Source: Tychonema litorale BBK16 (GTDB taxonomy: Bacteria > Cyanobacteriota > Cyanobacteriia > Cyanobacteriales > Microcoleaceae). From it: 64,000 nt of DNA. The position numbers were made by a program, and so were the translations under genes. The notes below the pieces were generated by a model. That model searched no databases and was not told the origin of the DNA. It was given only the letters and a program-made list of their open reading frames with translations. The stretch spans positions 1-64,000 of the forward strand of contig NZ_JAKJHX010000003.1 of NCBI RefSeq assembly GCF_021648855.1, in the 5' to 3' direction. Below, piece after piece: positions 8,320-17,002 of the stretch (its first letter is position 1; each line of letters begins with the position of its first letter).

Positions 8320-9207
8320 ATGAGCAAAACAGTCTTTGAATTAGTCGATCAATTACCTAAAGACAACATGACTGTCAAAGCTCTACGAGCTCTTGACTTT
8401 GTAGTTCCCGGTGAGTGGAATAATTTAATTGGTTTTGACAATACCATTCGCACCGTTACTGGCGAAACAGATGAAGACCTGATCCAGCAAGTTGGCGATC
8501 GGGCTATCACCCTCTACAACGATAAATCTGAAGGCTATCAACGTGCTCTCTGGTTATACCAAAGCATCGACAGTGCAGGCAGTGCCTTGGGTGCAGCAGC
8601 AATGGCTAACAAAGTTGCTCAAAATGTGCCGTTTTTGTCCATGCTTGGCAATCTCACCCCCAAGCCTGAAAAAGCTCAAACGATCGACCTTTCTTTGAAA
8701 TTAGTCACTGAGTTGCTGGCTTTTTGCCAAATTAACGGCATTCCAGGCGACAGCATCGGCGATTTTGCCGGGGCTTTGGGCGACTACGGTGGCGAGTCTC
8801 TGATGCGGATGGCTGCTTTGGTCTGTTTTGATGGTTTAATTCCCCTGGGCCCAGACTTTATCATGGCAACTCAGTCTTGGATTGAGAAGCTTTCCCCTAG
8901 CGATTTGCAAGAGAATCCGTCGTTTAATTCGATCAGCAGTATGATTCCTGGTGGCAATCCTGCAGGCCAGTTAGGCTTTATTGGGCAAAGCTTTGGCTCG
9001 GTTACTGGCTGGATGACCTCGTTTGTGAGCGATCGCGGTTTGACTCCCCAAAACGTGATGGGCCATTTGCAAAGCTTTGTCGAAATTTCTGCTGACAAGG
9101 TGGACTATGTGGGGGCGTTCCTTGACATGACTACCAACTACTATGAACATACTGGTGTTCAAACTTTGGCCCGCCGTTTGATTGAAAGAGCTGCTGCTGA
9201 GATTTAG
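8320..9207 (+). CDS. Conserved cyanobacterial protein, unknown function
   Basis: This 295-residue protein has an AAGGAG RBS 9 bases before its ATG. It starts MSKTVFELVDQLPKDNMT and appears soluble and alpha-helical, with Ala/Gly-rich helices (GSALGAAAMANKVAQ, GALGDYGGESLMRMAALVCF) and no signal peptide or catalytic motif that I know. Clean codon use and normal spacing indicate a real, expressed gene. No operon partner is evident. Confidence 0.75.
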   Translation: MSKTVFELVDQLPKDNMTVKALRALDFVVPGEWNNLIGFDNTIRTVTGETDEDLIQQVGDRAITLYNDKSEGYQRALWLYQSIDSAGSALGAAAMANKVAQNVPFLSMLGNLTPKPEKAQTIDLSLKLVTELLAFCQINGIPGDSIGDFAGALGDYGGESLMRMAALVCFDGLIPLGPDFIMATQSWIEKLSPSDLQENPSFNSISSMIPGGNPAGQLGFIGQSFGSVTGWMTSFVSDRGLTPQNVMGHLQSFVEISADKVDYVGAFLDMTTNYYEHTGVQTLARRLIERAAAEI

Positions 9208-9232
9208 AATGGATTAAGCAGTTGTGAGCTTT

Positions 9233-9256
9233 GGGGGCGATCGGGCGATCGCCCCC
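9233..9256 (+). terminator. GC-rich hairpin formed by HIP1-like sequence
   Basis: GGGGGCGATC (9233-9242) pairs with GATCGCCCCC (9247-9256) around a 4-base loop, 25 bases after the stop at 9207. A short TTTT follows some 6 bases later. It is a plausible terminator for the gene at 8320-9207 or for the pair of flanking genes. Confidence 0.5.
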
Positions 9257-9342
9257 ACACAGTTTTAACTGTCAACTATCATTTCGGTGCAACCGGAATT
9301 GAGAACACTCATCAATCCTTCCCCAAAAAATCGGTATTATCA

Positions 9343-9813
9343 ATGTCAGAAGAAAGCACAAATCCAAATTCCACAGAACCACCCGTTCCTGCTGAAGCTA
9401 CCAAGCCCCCAGCTAAAGCTAAAAAAGAAAAAGCACCTGCGGTTGAAGACAAACCATTTGCAGAATTTATTCAACAAGATTATTTGCCAGCCTTGCAAAC
9501 AGCCTTGACTAAGCAAGGCGTTAAGGATTTAGAAGTAAGTTTGGCAAAGCAAAAAGTCCCAGTTTCTGGCATGGGTTCCACCGGAGATTGTTGGCAAGTA
9601 ATTGGTAGATTTCAAGAAGGTCAGCGCCAGTTTAATTTGTATTTTCCTCAAGAAAACATTCAAACTCAAAGAGCTTTTTCTTGCGCTGAAAACAACACCA
9701 AAACTAGCACTATCGAACCTTTTTTGATAGATGAACGTAAGATTACTCTAGATTTAATGGTGTTTGGTGTAGTTCAACGACTTAATGCTCAAAAGTGGCT
9801 AAATCTTAATTAG
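9343..9813 (+). CDS. DUF2996 family protein
   Basis: This 156-residue protein has a low-complexity Pro/Ala/Lys N-terminus (about 1-40) and a conserved domain from [19 protein letters not shown] (about 45) through [20 protein letters not shown] to [20 protein letters not shown]. This matches the cyanobacteria/plastid DUF2996 family. The domain has no assigned reaction. Heptameric repeats begin directly after the stop codon. Confidence 0.8.
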   Translation: MSEESTNPNSTEPPVPAEATKPPAKAKKEKAPAVEDKPFAEFIQQDYLPALQTALTKQGVKDLEVSLAKQKVPVSGMGSTGDCWQVIGRFQEGQRQFNLYFPQENIQTQRAFSCAENNTKTSTIEPFLIDERKITLDLMVFGVVQRLNAQKWLNLN

Positions 9814-10020
9814 GCATTGGGAATTGGGCATCGGGAATTGGGAATTGGGAATTGGGAATTGGGAATTGGGAATTGGGCATCGGGAATTGGTCATTGATAA
9901 CATGATGTCCGGGTAATCCTGATAATTATTATTAAGATTTTTCTGGAGATGACTAGACTAATAGCCTATGCCCTATGCTCCAGGCCCAATGCCCAATGCC
10001 CAATGCCCAATTCCCCATTA
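9814..10020. repeat. Inverted pair of heptamer arrays without a gene inside
   Basis: The left array (about 9816-9892) is GGGAATT/GGGCATT repeats; the right array (about 9967-10016) is the reverse complement type (CCCAATG, CCCAATT). About 75 AT-rich bases with no ORF lie between. The layout is the same as in the arrays enclosing the four-helix-bundle genes at 49141 and 60167, but here it is empty. Confidence 0.8.
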
Positions 10021-10023
10021 TTA

Positions 10024-10644
10024 CTAACTCCTTTCTAGTTTTCCCAAAACAATTAAACTTTCTAAATCTTCCACAGCATCAGGCAATAAATCTTTTACAG
10101 CCCTTCTTACCAACCCCAAAGCAGTTTCGTCAGCCCCTCCCAACATCCGCGTTAAATCCCCTATATCTATACCACGACTAGCTTTTAGTTTCATCAAAAC
10201 CAGATAAGGCAATCCAATAATTGGCAATCCATCGGGGGCTTTATTGGGATTTCTAATTGCCTCTCTTACCCAAGAATCTCTTGATTCAATTACATCCAAA
10301 TAAGTACCATCAGGCAATTCCCAAGTGCTACCACCAATGCTCAGTTCTCCCGTTTTCCTGCTACCAGCCTGCTCTAATTCTCGATAAAGATTAGCAGCAT
10401 CTTGAGTTAATGCTAAAATATCAAGTTTATCTGTCATTCTTTCAGGCATATAGAGCCGAGTAGCAATTCCTCCTACTACTACAAAAAGGGTTTTTTGAAT
10501 CATCGCTTTAATGTTTGTCACGGGATGATTCCAAGTTCTTTTATTCAGAAAATCTTGACTACTGCCGCTACCGGGACGGCATCTACGCAGTGCAATTTCA
10601 ATGTAAAGTTTTCGTCTTTGTTCGGGAAGCTGTAGATTCAGCAT
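10024..10644 (-). CDS. Nucleotidyltransferase-like protein
   Basis: The 206-residue protein contains FVVVGGIATRLYMPERMT (about 54-71), resembling the GG-type nucleotidyltransferase fold found in AbiEii/DUF6036-like proteins. KLDILAL then takes the place of the usual paired Asp (D.D) motif. Later segments include GLPIIGLPYLVLMKLKASRG and DIGDLTRMLGGAD, again typical of that superfamily. Only one clear Asp of the metal site is seen, so activity is uncertain. ATG 10644 gives a helical N-terminus. It may be one half of a toxin-antitoxin pair, but no partner lies adjacent. Repeat arrays adjoin its 3' end. Confidence 0.65.
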   Translation of the reverse strand: MLNLQLPEQRRKLYIEIALRRCRPGSGSSQDFLNKRTWNHPVTNIKAMIQKTLFVVVGGIATRLYMPERMTDKLDILALTQDAANLYRELEQAGSRKTGELSIGGSTWELPDGTYLDVIESRDSWVREAIRNPNKAPDGLPIIGLPYLVLMKLKASRGIDIGDLTRMLGGADETALGLVRRAVKDLLPDAVEDLESLIVLGKLERS

Positions 10645-10675
10645 GATTAAGCCTTAGCAATAATTTTTATTTGAG

Positions 10676-11482
10676 TTACGATTGACTAATAACTAATGAC
10701 CTATTTAAGAAATTATGAGCTTCCATAATCCGATGAAGGTCAACATCAGTTTCTAATAAACAAGCATGACCGCTGTTAGCCAGCATCACCATTTCAGCAT
10801 TGGGAATTACCTTGACTAAAAGCTTCCCTTCTGCTAGTGAAGGCAAGAGCCGATCGCTACCACTAGCAATTACTAGCGTCGGCTGTTCGATCGCCCGCAA
10901 CTGATTTTCATCAACATCAAACGATCGCACCAAGGCCAATCTCCACACAGAAGTGCTTTGAGGTACAGCCTGCATCGCCTCTAGCAAAGCGAGACGTTCC
11001 GGGCGCCCAATCCTGCCCAAGGACGCTAGCATCGGCAATAAACCCATCACAGAAAGCGGATAAAAACTGGCCGGTAGCCACTGAGTTATGTAAGAACCCC
11101 ACTGTACCCAAGGCTGTTGTCGGAATGAAGAAGCTGGATTGACTAAAATTAGTCGATCGCACAATTTAGGAGATTCTAAAACAATTTTCATCGCCAAACA
11201 TCCCCCAAAAGACTCACCACAGAGATAAATAGGTCTCTGATTATTTATGGCTTTTTCTGCTGCAATTAAAGCTATTGTTTCGCTAACAAGTACATCCCAA
11301 CAAACTTTATCATCAGCAGCTAGAGCCAAGCAACGAACATCGAAATCCTGATCTAATTTAGGAATTTGCGATCGCAGCAGCAAACCACTACCATCCATAC
11401 CGGGCAGAAATACAAATAAAGGTAGCTCAGAATTCGGCGATTTTGGGGTTATAAAACGAACTTTATGACTAACGTTTGGCAT
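10676..11482 (-). CDS. Alpha/beta hydrolase, thioesterase/esterase type
   Basis: This 268-residue protein from ATG 11482 (a TTG at 11494 adds four residues) shows VFLPGMDGSGLLLRSQI (oxyanion-hole region), the nucleophile elbow GESFGG and the late NSGHACLLE histidine. With an Asp in the ASGSDRL segment this makes a complete catalytic triad. It lies downstream of, and on the same strand as, the acyltransferase gene at 11608-12387. Together the two correspond to the hydrolase and acyltransferase halves of plant-type phytyl ester synthases. The substrate is inferred, not shown: fatty acyl or phytyl lipid in the thylakoid or cytoplasm. Confidence 0.75.
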   Translation of the reverse strand: MPNVSHKVRFITPKSPNSELPLFVFLPGMDGSGLLLRSQIPKLDQDFDVRCLALAADDKVCWDVLVSETIALIAAEKAINNQRPIYLCGESFGGCLAMKIVLESPKLCDRLILVNPASSFRQQPWVQWGSYITQWLPASFYPLSVMGLLPMLASLGRIGRPERLALLEAMQAVPQSTSVWRLALVRSFDVDENQLRAIEQPTLVIASGSDRLLPSLAEGKLLVKVIPNAEMVMLANSGHACLLETDVDLHRIMEAHNFLNRSLVISQS

Positions 11483-11515
11483 AATTAAAGTCAATTGATT
11501 TTAGATTTTATAGAC

Positions 11516-11540
11516 GAAGGAAGAAGGAAGAAGGAAGAAA
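11516..11540. repeat. GAAGGAA heptamer array
   Basis: Three to four tandem copies of GAAGGAA lie between the hydrolase and acyltransferase genes. The same heptamer recurs inside the EAL-domain gene at 59279-59335. Confidence 0.8.
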
Positions 11541-11607
11541 AGAGAGAGCAATAATTCTGATACTCACAAATTTTATATAAAGTCTCACAACAGTCAACAG
11601 TGAACAG

Positions 11608-12387
11608 TCAACTAGCTTTAAGTAATTGTGCAATTTCTTGATGACAATGTTCTGTAAGTTCAGCCACAACTGCTTTAGCTTGTTTTCCTCGATATTGCTG
11701 TTGTCGATCGCACGTAATCCAATATGGACGGCCAACAAAGACATTAACTCGCTTGTAGACTATCACAGGATGCCATCCAGGGCGATCGAACAACGGTTCC
11801 GAAGGATCGAACAAACTCAACAACTTTAGCGGTATACCCGATCGCACCGACTGTTCCTCAAAAGAACTAATTGCGATCGGCAAAACCACCAAATCCCGCA
11901 CCGGAGCCCGCAAAGCCAAATGAGCAAATCCCCGCTGAAATTTCCCCACAGTCTGCGGTTGCGTAACATTTACCATTGGTTCCGCACCCTCTGGAAACAC
12001 GCCCACCATCTCCCTATTTTGTAGCAAAGCCGTCGCCTGATCGAAAAAATGCTGCTGTCGGTGTTCCGGCTTCTTCAAAGGAAAAGCGCCGAAAGATGTA
12101 ACCAATTCCCGAACCACCGGAACTTGACCCATGTAATGATGACAAGCAAAACGGATCGATCGACCCAAAGCCGCCGTCAGCAAGACAGGATCCAAGAAAC
12201 TCCGGTGATTACTCACCACCAACACGGGACTCTCTTGGGGGATCAAATCCTCGTGGTGTAAGAACATCTGCGTTCCTAAACTGGCTAGGAAAGAGCGTGA
12301 AATCAGTAAAGTGCGATCGGGCGACATAGGCAAAAAAATGGGTGTGACCTTAGCAAAGTTGATTCCATTCCTCTGATAAGTTAACAT
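11608..12387 (-). CDS. Lysophospholipid-type acyltransferase (PlsC/DAGAT-like)
   Basis: The 259-residue protein from ATG 12387 (TTG 12414 would add nine residues) has the acyltransferase block I VVSNHRSFLDP (an HX4D motif) and block III GVFPEGAEP. Later come LVVLPIAISSFEEQ and VFVGRPYWI. It transfers an acyl chain to an alcohol acceptor at the membrane. The variant FPEGAEP in place of FPEGTRS, and the hydrolase downstream (125 bases), point to neutral-lipid or phytyl-ester synthesis rather than housekeeping PlsC. That assignment is inference. Confidence 0.75.
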   Translation of the reverse strand: MLTYQRNGINFAKVTPIFLPMSPDRTLLISRSFLASLGTQMFLHHEDLIPQESPVLVVSNHRSFLDPVLLTAALGRSIRFACHHYMGQVPVVRELVTSFGAFPLKKPEHRQQHFFDQATALLQNREMVGVFPEGAEPMVNVTQPQTVGKFQRGFAHLALRAPVRDLVVLPIAISSFEEQSVRSGIPLKLLSLFDPSEPLFDRPGWHPVIVYKRVNVFVGRPYWITCDRQQQYRGKQAKAVVAELTEHCHQEIAQLLKAS

Positions 12388-12548
12388 TTCTTTACTAAAT
12401 TGGGCGATCGGCAAGAAAATCTATAAAGTCTTGTTGCGAATTCTCTAAAAATCTTTAGAACCGCCCTCAAACCAAGCTAGGCTAGCTAAACTAAGAAATT
12501 TCAAATATTTTCGCGCCAGCCCTAATAGCAATCTCGCGAGGCCCCAAA

Positions 12549-12863
12549 ATGAATAACTTGCACAACTATCACCTTAGATGCACGCTCACCTTCGGCGACA
12601 TCTACGGTCAAATCATTATTTGGCTGATTGTGATCTTTATGAGTCTAGCCTCCGCCCTCGCCTTGTGGAGCAGCGCCCGTCAAATCTACGCTTTAGCCAC
12701 CGTCGGACTGATTTTAGTGTTGTCTCTACCTTTCTTGCTGTTTGCGTTTGTTACCACTCTGCTAAACCACATCGAAGTCACAGCCGTAGAACCCGCTAGC
12801 CTTGTCAAACCCTCTGCTAGTGGCAATTTGCCCGGTCAAAAACCAGCGCAAGCTGTGGGCTAA
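12549..12863 (+). CDS. Small membrane protein, unknown function
   Basis: This 104-residue protein has two hydrophobic helices (about 20-42, IIIWLIVIFMSLASALALW, and 48-72, ALATVGLILVLSLPFLLFAF) and a Pro/Ala-rich C-terminal tail. There is no strong RBS. It lies upstream of the succinate dehydrogenase flavoprotein gene but is separated from it by a terminator, so a functional link is not supported by operon structure. Confidence 0.65.
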   Translation: MNNLHNYHLRCTLTFGDIYGQIIIWLIVIFMSLASALALWSSARQIYALATVGLILVLSLPFLLFAFVTTLLNHIEVTAVEPASLVKPSASGNLPGQKPAQAVG

Positions 12864-12874
12864 TCTAATTCAAA

Positions 12875-12947
12875 GATTGTTGATTTTATTGAAAATCAAC
12901 AATCAAAAGCTAAAAAGTTCCTTACCTTTGCGTTAGGAACTTTTTTT
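12875..12947 (+). terminator. Two hairpins, the second a rho-independent terminator
   Basis: The first stem is GATTGTTGATTTT (12875-12887) with its exact complement at 12892-12904. The second is AAAAAGTTCC (12912-12921) pairing with GGAACTTTTT (12936-12945), running into a seven-T tract. This should end transcription of the membrane-protein gene before sdhA. Confidence 0.85.
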
Positions 12948-12995
12948 GTGCATCAGAATTAAGTGTAGAGAAGAACACTCAACATTACTCAAAAA

Positions 12996-14723
12996 ATGCT
13001 AGAACACGACGTAATCATTGTGGGCGGCGGTTTAGCAGGTTGCCGCGCCGCCGTGGAAATTGCCCGGACAGATCCCAGCTTAAAGGTAGCCATAGTTGCC
13101 AAAACTCATCCAATTCGATCGCACTCCGTCGCAGCCCAAGGCGGCATGGCCTCCAGCCTGCAAAATGTCGATCCAGATGACAGTTGGAAAGCCCACGCCT
13201 TCGACACAGTAAAGGGTTCAGACTATTTAGCCGACCAAGACGCCGTAGAAATTCTCACCCGCGAAGCACCTGGTGTCATCATCGATTTAGAACACATGGG
13301 AGTTTTATTCTCCCGCCTTCCAGACGGCAGAATTGCCCAGCGCGCTTTTGGCGGACATTCCCACAACCGCACCTGTTACGCCGCCGACAAAACTGGTCAC
13401 GCCATCCTCCACGAATTAGTCAACAATCTGCGCCGTTATGGAGTTCACATCTATCAGGAATGGTACGTCACGCGCCTAATTTTGGAAGAAGGTCAAGCTA
13501 AAGGTGTCGTGATGTACCGCTTGCTAGACGGTCAAATTGAGGTCGTGCGCGCTAAGGCGGTGATGTTCGCTACAGGGGGTTACGGTCGGGTTTACAACAC
13601 GACCTCCAACGATTACGCCTCAACTGGAGACGGTTTGGCGATGACTGCTATGGCGGGATTGCCACTGGAAGATATGGAATTTGTGCAGTTTCACCCGACT
13701 GGTTTGTATCCGGTGGGAGTGTTGATTTCCGAGGCTGTGCGGGGTGAAGGGGCTTATTTGATCAATTCCGAGGGCGATCGATTTATGGCAAATTATGCCC
13801 CGTCGCGGATGGAATTAGCGCCTAGAGATATTACATCAAGAGCAATCTCCCTAGAAATTCGTGCAGGCCGAGGAATCAACGTTGACGGTAGTGCTGGAGG
13901 CCCGTTTATTTACCTCGATTTGCGGCACATGGGACGGGAAAAAATCATGAGCAAAATTCCATTTGCTTGGGAAGAAGCGCACAGATTGTTGGGAATTGAT
14001 GCAGTAGATAAACCCATGCCAGTGCGTCCGACAGCTCACTATTCAATGGGCGGAATTCCGACTAATGTGAGTGGTCAAGTTCGCAGCAGCGCTGATGGTT
14101 TAGTTGATGGTTTCTTTGCCGCCGGAGAAGCAGCTTGCGTGTCAGTTCACGGTGCAAATCGTTTGGGCAGCAATTCGCTTTTGGAATGCGTTGTTTATGG
14201 CAAAGTTACTGGTGCAACCATAGCAGAATTTGTGCAAAATCGCAAGTTTCCAGCAGTGGAAGAACAGCATTATGTGAATGAAGTAAAAGAGCAGATTAAG
14301 GTACTTGTAGAGCGTCCCGGCAAATACCGGATCAATCAAATCAGGCAGCAGTATCAAGATACGATGAGTGAGTATTGTGGCGTATTTCGTAGCGCCGAAT
14401 TGATGCAAGAAGGTTTAAAAAAATTGGAGGAATTGGAGCGACAATACCAGGAGGTTTACTTAGACGATAAAGGCACATTGTGGAATACGGAAATTGTGGA
14501 AGCTTTGGAGTTGCGGAGTTTGATAATTGTGGGGAGAATGATTTTAACTTCGGCCTTGAACCGTCAGGAAAGTCGGGGTGCTCATTCGCGGGAAGATTTT
14601 TTGCAGCGGGATGATGCAAATTTCTTGAAGCATACGCTGGCCTATTATTCGCCTGCGGGGATTGATTTGGCTTATATGCCGGTGGCGATTACGATGTTTG
14701 AGCCGCAGGAGCGGAAGTATTAG
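12996..14723 (+). CDS. sdhA: Succinate dehydrogenase/fumarate reductase flavoprotein subunit
   Basis: This 575-residue enzyme subunit oxidises succinate to fumarate in the TCA cycle and feeds electrons to the thylakoid or plasma-membrane quinone pool. The FAD-binding [18 protein letters not shown] is at the N-terminus. [12 protein letters not shown] carries the His that links FAD covalently in the family, and [18 protein letters not shown] and [18 protein letters not shown] make up the active site and C-terminal parts. Length and motif order are complete. No sdhB or membrane anchor is adjacent, as is usual in cyanobacteria where sdh genes are scattered. Confidence 0.93.
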   Translation: MLEHDVIIVGGGLAGCRAAVEIARTDPSLKVAIVAKTHPIRSHSVAAQGGMASSLQNVDPDDSWKAHAFDTVKGSDYLADQDAVEILTREAPGVIIDLEHMGVLFSRLPDGRIAQRAFGGHSHNRTCYAADKTGHAILHELVNNLRRYGVHIYQEWYVTRLILEEGQAKGVVMYRLLDGQIEVVRAKAVMFATGGYGRVYNTTSNDYASTGDGLAMTAMAGLPLEDMEFVQFHPTGLYPVGVLISEAVRGEGAYLINSEGDRFMANYAPSRMELAPRDITSRAISLEIRAGRGINVDGSAGGPFIYLDLRHMGREKIMSKIPFAWEEAHRLLGIDAVDKPMPVRPTAHYSMGGIPTNVSGQVRSSADGLVDGFFAAGEAACVSVHGANRLGSNSLLECVVYGKVTGATIAEFVQNRKFPAVEEQHYVNEVKEQIKVLVERPGKYRINQIRQQYQDTMSEYCGVFRSAELMQEGLKKLEELERQYQEVYLDDKGTLWNTEIVEALELRSLIIVGRMILTSALNRQESRGAHSREDFLQRDDANFLKHTLAYYSPAGIDLAYMPVAITMFEPQERKY

Positions 14724-14785
14724 AAGCTAGTGTGACTGTTGACTGTTGACTGTTTACTGTTTATAAGTAGTCACCAAAGCGTTTT

Positions 14786-14833
14786 GGTCATTGAGCGTAG
14801 TTGAAATGGACATTTCGACTACGCTCAATGACC
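14786..14833. repeat. Long near-perfect palindrome
   Basis: GGTCATTGAGCGTAGTTGAAATG (split here as 14786-14808) pairs with 14811-14833 with one mismatch, a 23-bp stem with a 2-base loop. A shorter relative containing TTCGACTACGCTCAGGG lies at about 3663-3680. TGACTGT heptamers flank it on both sides (about 14731-14760 and 14866-14880). Confidence 0.85.
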
Positions 14834-14971
14834 GGAAATATTCTAACCATCTTGGCGGTTGCTGTAACTGTTGACTGTTAGAATAATACCGATGCAACCG
14901 GAAATAATATTAAAATAAAGTTCACTCTTGGTTAAGATGAAGATAGTCAGGTAATTTACTGAATAATAACT

Positions 14972-15196
14972 ATGAATAAAATAACACAAATATCTCAATT
15001 CCAGCAAGCTCTTGAAGCTGTAGAAGTTTTATCATTAGAAGATCAAGCTATGCTTCTAAATATTCTTCAGAATCGTCTGCGACAACAGCGACGAAATGAA
15101 TTACTTAAGGAAGTAGTAGAAGTTCGTCAAGAGTATGCTGAGGGAAATGTTAAATTTGGTTCGGTAGCCGATTTTATGGCGGAGTTGGATGATTGA
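14972..15196 (+). CDS. Putative antitoxin of a YafQ/RelE-like pair
   Basis: This 74-residue, highly charged and helical protein (VLSLEDQAMLLNILQNRLRQ, then EVVEVRQEYAEGNVKFGSV) resembles the small helical antitoxins encoded in front of RelE/ParE-superfamily toxins in cyanobacteria. Its stop codon overlaps the toxin ATG by one base (TGATG), giving translational coupling. A DNA-binding N-terminus and toxin-binding C-terminus are expected from such pairs but are not demonstrable here. Confidence 0.7.
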   Translation: MNKITQISQFQQALEAVEVLSLEDQAMLLNILQNRLRQQRRNELLKEVVEVRQEYAEGNVKFGSVADFMAELDD

Positions 15197-15477
15197 TGAA
15201 AATTGGTTGGACTCCCAAATCTATTCGTACTTTCAAGAAGTTAGTTCGTAAAAATCCTCAGCTTCGCCCTTTAATTGAAGCAACCATACAACTTTTGTCT
15301 GAAGATTGCTTTAACCCCAGCTTGCGAACTCACAAATTGACAGGAGATTTATCGGGTATCTGGTCGTGTTCCATAGATTATGATTATCGGATTTTATTTG
15401 AGTTTGCGATCGATCCAGAAGATGATGAGGAAGCTATTTTATTGCTCAAAATGGGTTCTCATGATGAAGTCTATTAA
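15196..15477 (+). CDS. YafQ/RelE-like toxin (mRNA interferase type)
   Basis: This 93-residue basic protein has the RelE-superfamily layout: WTPKSIRTFKKLVRKNPQL, then LRTHKLTGDLSGIWSCSIDYDYRILFEF and a C-terminal ILLLKMGSHDEVY. The GSHDEVY ending is typical of the YafQ-like branch. Such toxins cut mRNA on the ribosome. ATG 15196 is used because it overlaps the antitoxin stop; the frame also has TTG one codon earlier. The frame is intact. Confidence 0.8.
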   Translation: MKIGWTPKSIRTFKKLVRKNPQLRPLIEATIQLLSEDCFNPSLRTHKLTGDLSGIWSCSIDYDYRILFEFAIDPEDDEEAILLLKMGSHDEVY

Positions 15478-15507
15478 GCTCGATTGAGTCAAAAGTGAGT
15501 GGCATGG

Positions 15508-15536
15508 GTAGGGACACAGCAATGCTGTGTCCTTAC
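15508..15536. repeat. 29-nt palindrome, same family as 1295-1323
   Basis: GTAGGGACACAGCA, one base, then TGCTGTGTCCTTAC: 14 paired positions with one non-Watson-Crick pair. Compared with the first copy, the arm changes (CGGCA to CAGCA) are compensated on both sides, so the pairing is kept. Confidence 0.8.
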
Positions 15537-15551
15537 AGTCCCTACAAGAAC

Positions 15552-16487
15552 TTAAGGCTTCGGTAACGCACCTTCAGGACTCGGTGAAGCCGTCGATTCA
15601 GGAGTTGGTGAAGCCCCCGGTTTCGGACTCGCACCAGCCGCAGGAGAAGGCTTTGGAGCATCACTAGCTAACTGATTGATTTGGTCTTTGTAGTTAGGAG
15701 GAGCTAATTCAGTAGCCTTAGCAAATAGCGTTTTTGCTTCATCCGTTTTGCCCTGTTCCTTAAATACGATCGCCTTTGCTAGAGTTGGGCGAAAATCTTT
15801 CGGGTTATTCTTGGCAGATTCGTCATAAATCGCGATCGCCTCCTCAAACCTCTTCCCTACAGCATAAACTTGTCCCAAAATCAACTGCACCGAAGTTACA
15901 TCCACACTTCCCGGTTTAGCCAAATTCTGGCCTGGAGCCGCCTTCAGCGTATCTTGCAACAGCCCGATCGCAGCTTCCGGCCGCTGCTGCACCAACAACA
16001 AATTCACCAATCCCTGCAAAGCCTTAATTTCCCCAGGCTTAGCCACCAAAATTCCCCGGTAAGCCTGAGCCGCCCCTTCGCGATCGCCCGTGCGTTCCTT
16101 AGCCTGAGCCAGCAAAACCCCGTATTCAGTAGTCTCAGGATTCAGCTTAGCCAATTTTTCCAAAGGCCCCACCACATCCTTAATGTCTCCCACACCTTGC
16201 CCGATTAACTCCAGCCGCACCTGCAACAGTCCGCGCAAAGCCGTTACATTATCAGCTTCCCGCTGCAAAACCAATTCATAACCCCTCGCCTGAGCTTGCA
16301 GCAACTCAGATTGCTTTTCCCCACTCGCCGCCGTTTGAGTAGGCGTTGGAGTTGACCTACTTGGGGTTTGGTTACTCCTAGCAAGGCTCTCCAAAATTGG
16401 CGGAAGCAGAGAAAATCCCACAAAAGCGATGACCGCCAGCAGCACCACTACAGTAATTAACCCACGACGTTTGTTTGCCTTATCCAT
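15552..16487 (-). CDS. Membrane-anchored TPR protein
   Basis: This 311-residue protein has a short cytoplasmic Lys/Arg start and one transmembrane helix (about 9-29, LITVVVLLAVIAFVGFSLL). A Thr/Pro linker leads to four or more TPR-like helical hairpins (about 60-265, for example EEAIAIYDESAKNNPKDFRP), and the tail is Pro/Ser-rich. It is likely a periplasm- or lumen-facing scaffold. A truncated paralogue lies at 44166-44561, sharing RGYxxVLQRE, the LxNVRLE-like helix and GPLEKLAKLN/EPLEKLVKLN. Its partners are unknown. Confidence 0.75.
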   Translation of the reverse strand: MDKANKRRGLITVVVLLAVIAFVGFSLLPPILESLARSNQTPSRSTPTPTQTAASGEKQSELLQAQARGYELVLQREADNVTALRGLLQVRLELIGQGVGDIKDVVGPLEKLAKLNPETTEYGVLLAQAKERTGDREGAAQAYRGILVAKPGEIKALQGLVNLLLVQQRPEAAIGLLQDTLKAAPGQNLAKPGSVDVTSVQLILGQVYAVGKRFEEAIAIYDESAKNNPKDFRPTLAKAIVFKEQGKTDEAKTLFAKATELAPPNYKDQINQLASDAPKPSPAAGASPKPGASPTPESTASPSPEGALPKP

Positions 16488-17002
16488 AAATTCAACTATT
16501 TCAGCTTAAGATTTACTATTTAGTTCTGCAAGCCATCTGATAAACCAACCTTTTGCTTGCAGCTAATATGGTAACAGACCCACAACTCCATGCTAGCCAA
16601 ACAATTTTGGATACTTAGGCCCGCAACCCCAAGGTGCGTGGTTTGTCCAATTTAGTCTGGTTTAGCTAAAAATTACCAAAAATATGCGGATCAGCCCGTT
16701 CGGTAATTGGATTAAGTAAAATAGGCAAGCTGAATACCTAAAAACTATTAGCCACCAACTCCAACCACAGCGCGATCGGTAAGATCGATCGGTCAACAAC
16801 TGCCAAAGTCCTTACCAACAAGGATTTTAGCAGCCAAAACGCCGAACGATACCCTGCCACGCATTGAAAATTGGCGTTGACGGGTCACAACCAGACCTCC
16901 GGGCCCAGTGCCTTAAGTCAGGTGCTAGTAGTTTTGAAAGCAGTTTTTTCAGTTTATTCCTAATTTCCCTTAAGGGATGTGTCTCCGCTGCAAGGAGTTT
17001 TT
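16488..17002. other. 515-base intergenic region
   Basis: No ORF with a sensible start is seen. It separates two divergent genes, so it must hold both promoters. It contains CGATCGGTAAGATCGATCGG near 16774 and a short hairpin AGTCCTT/AAGGATT near 16807-16825. An AAGGAG ribosome-binding site stands just before ATG 17003. An undetected RNA gene is possible because it is unusually long for this window. Confidence 0.4.
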
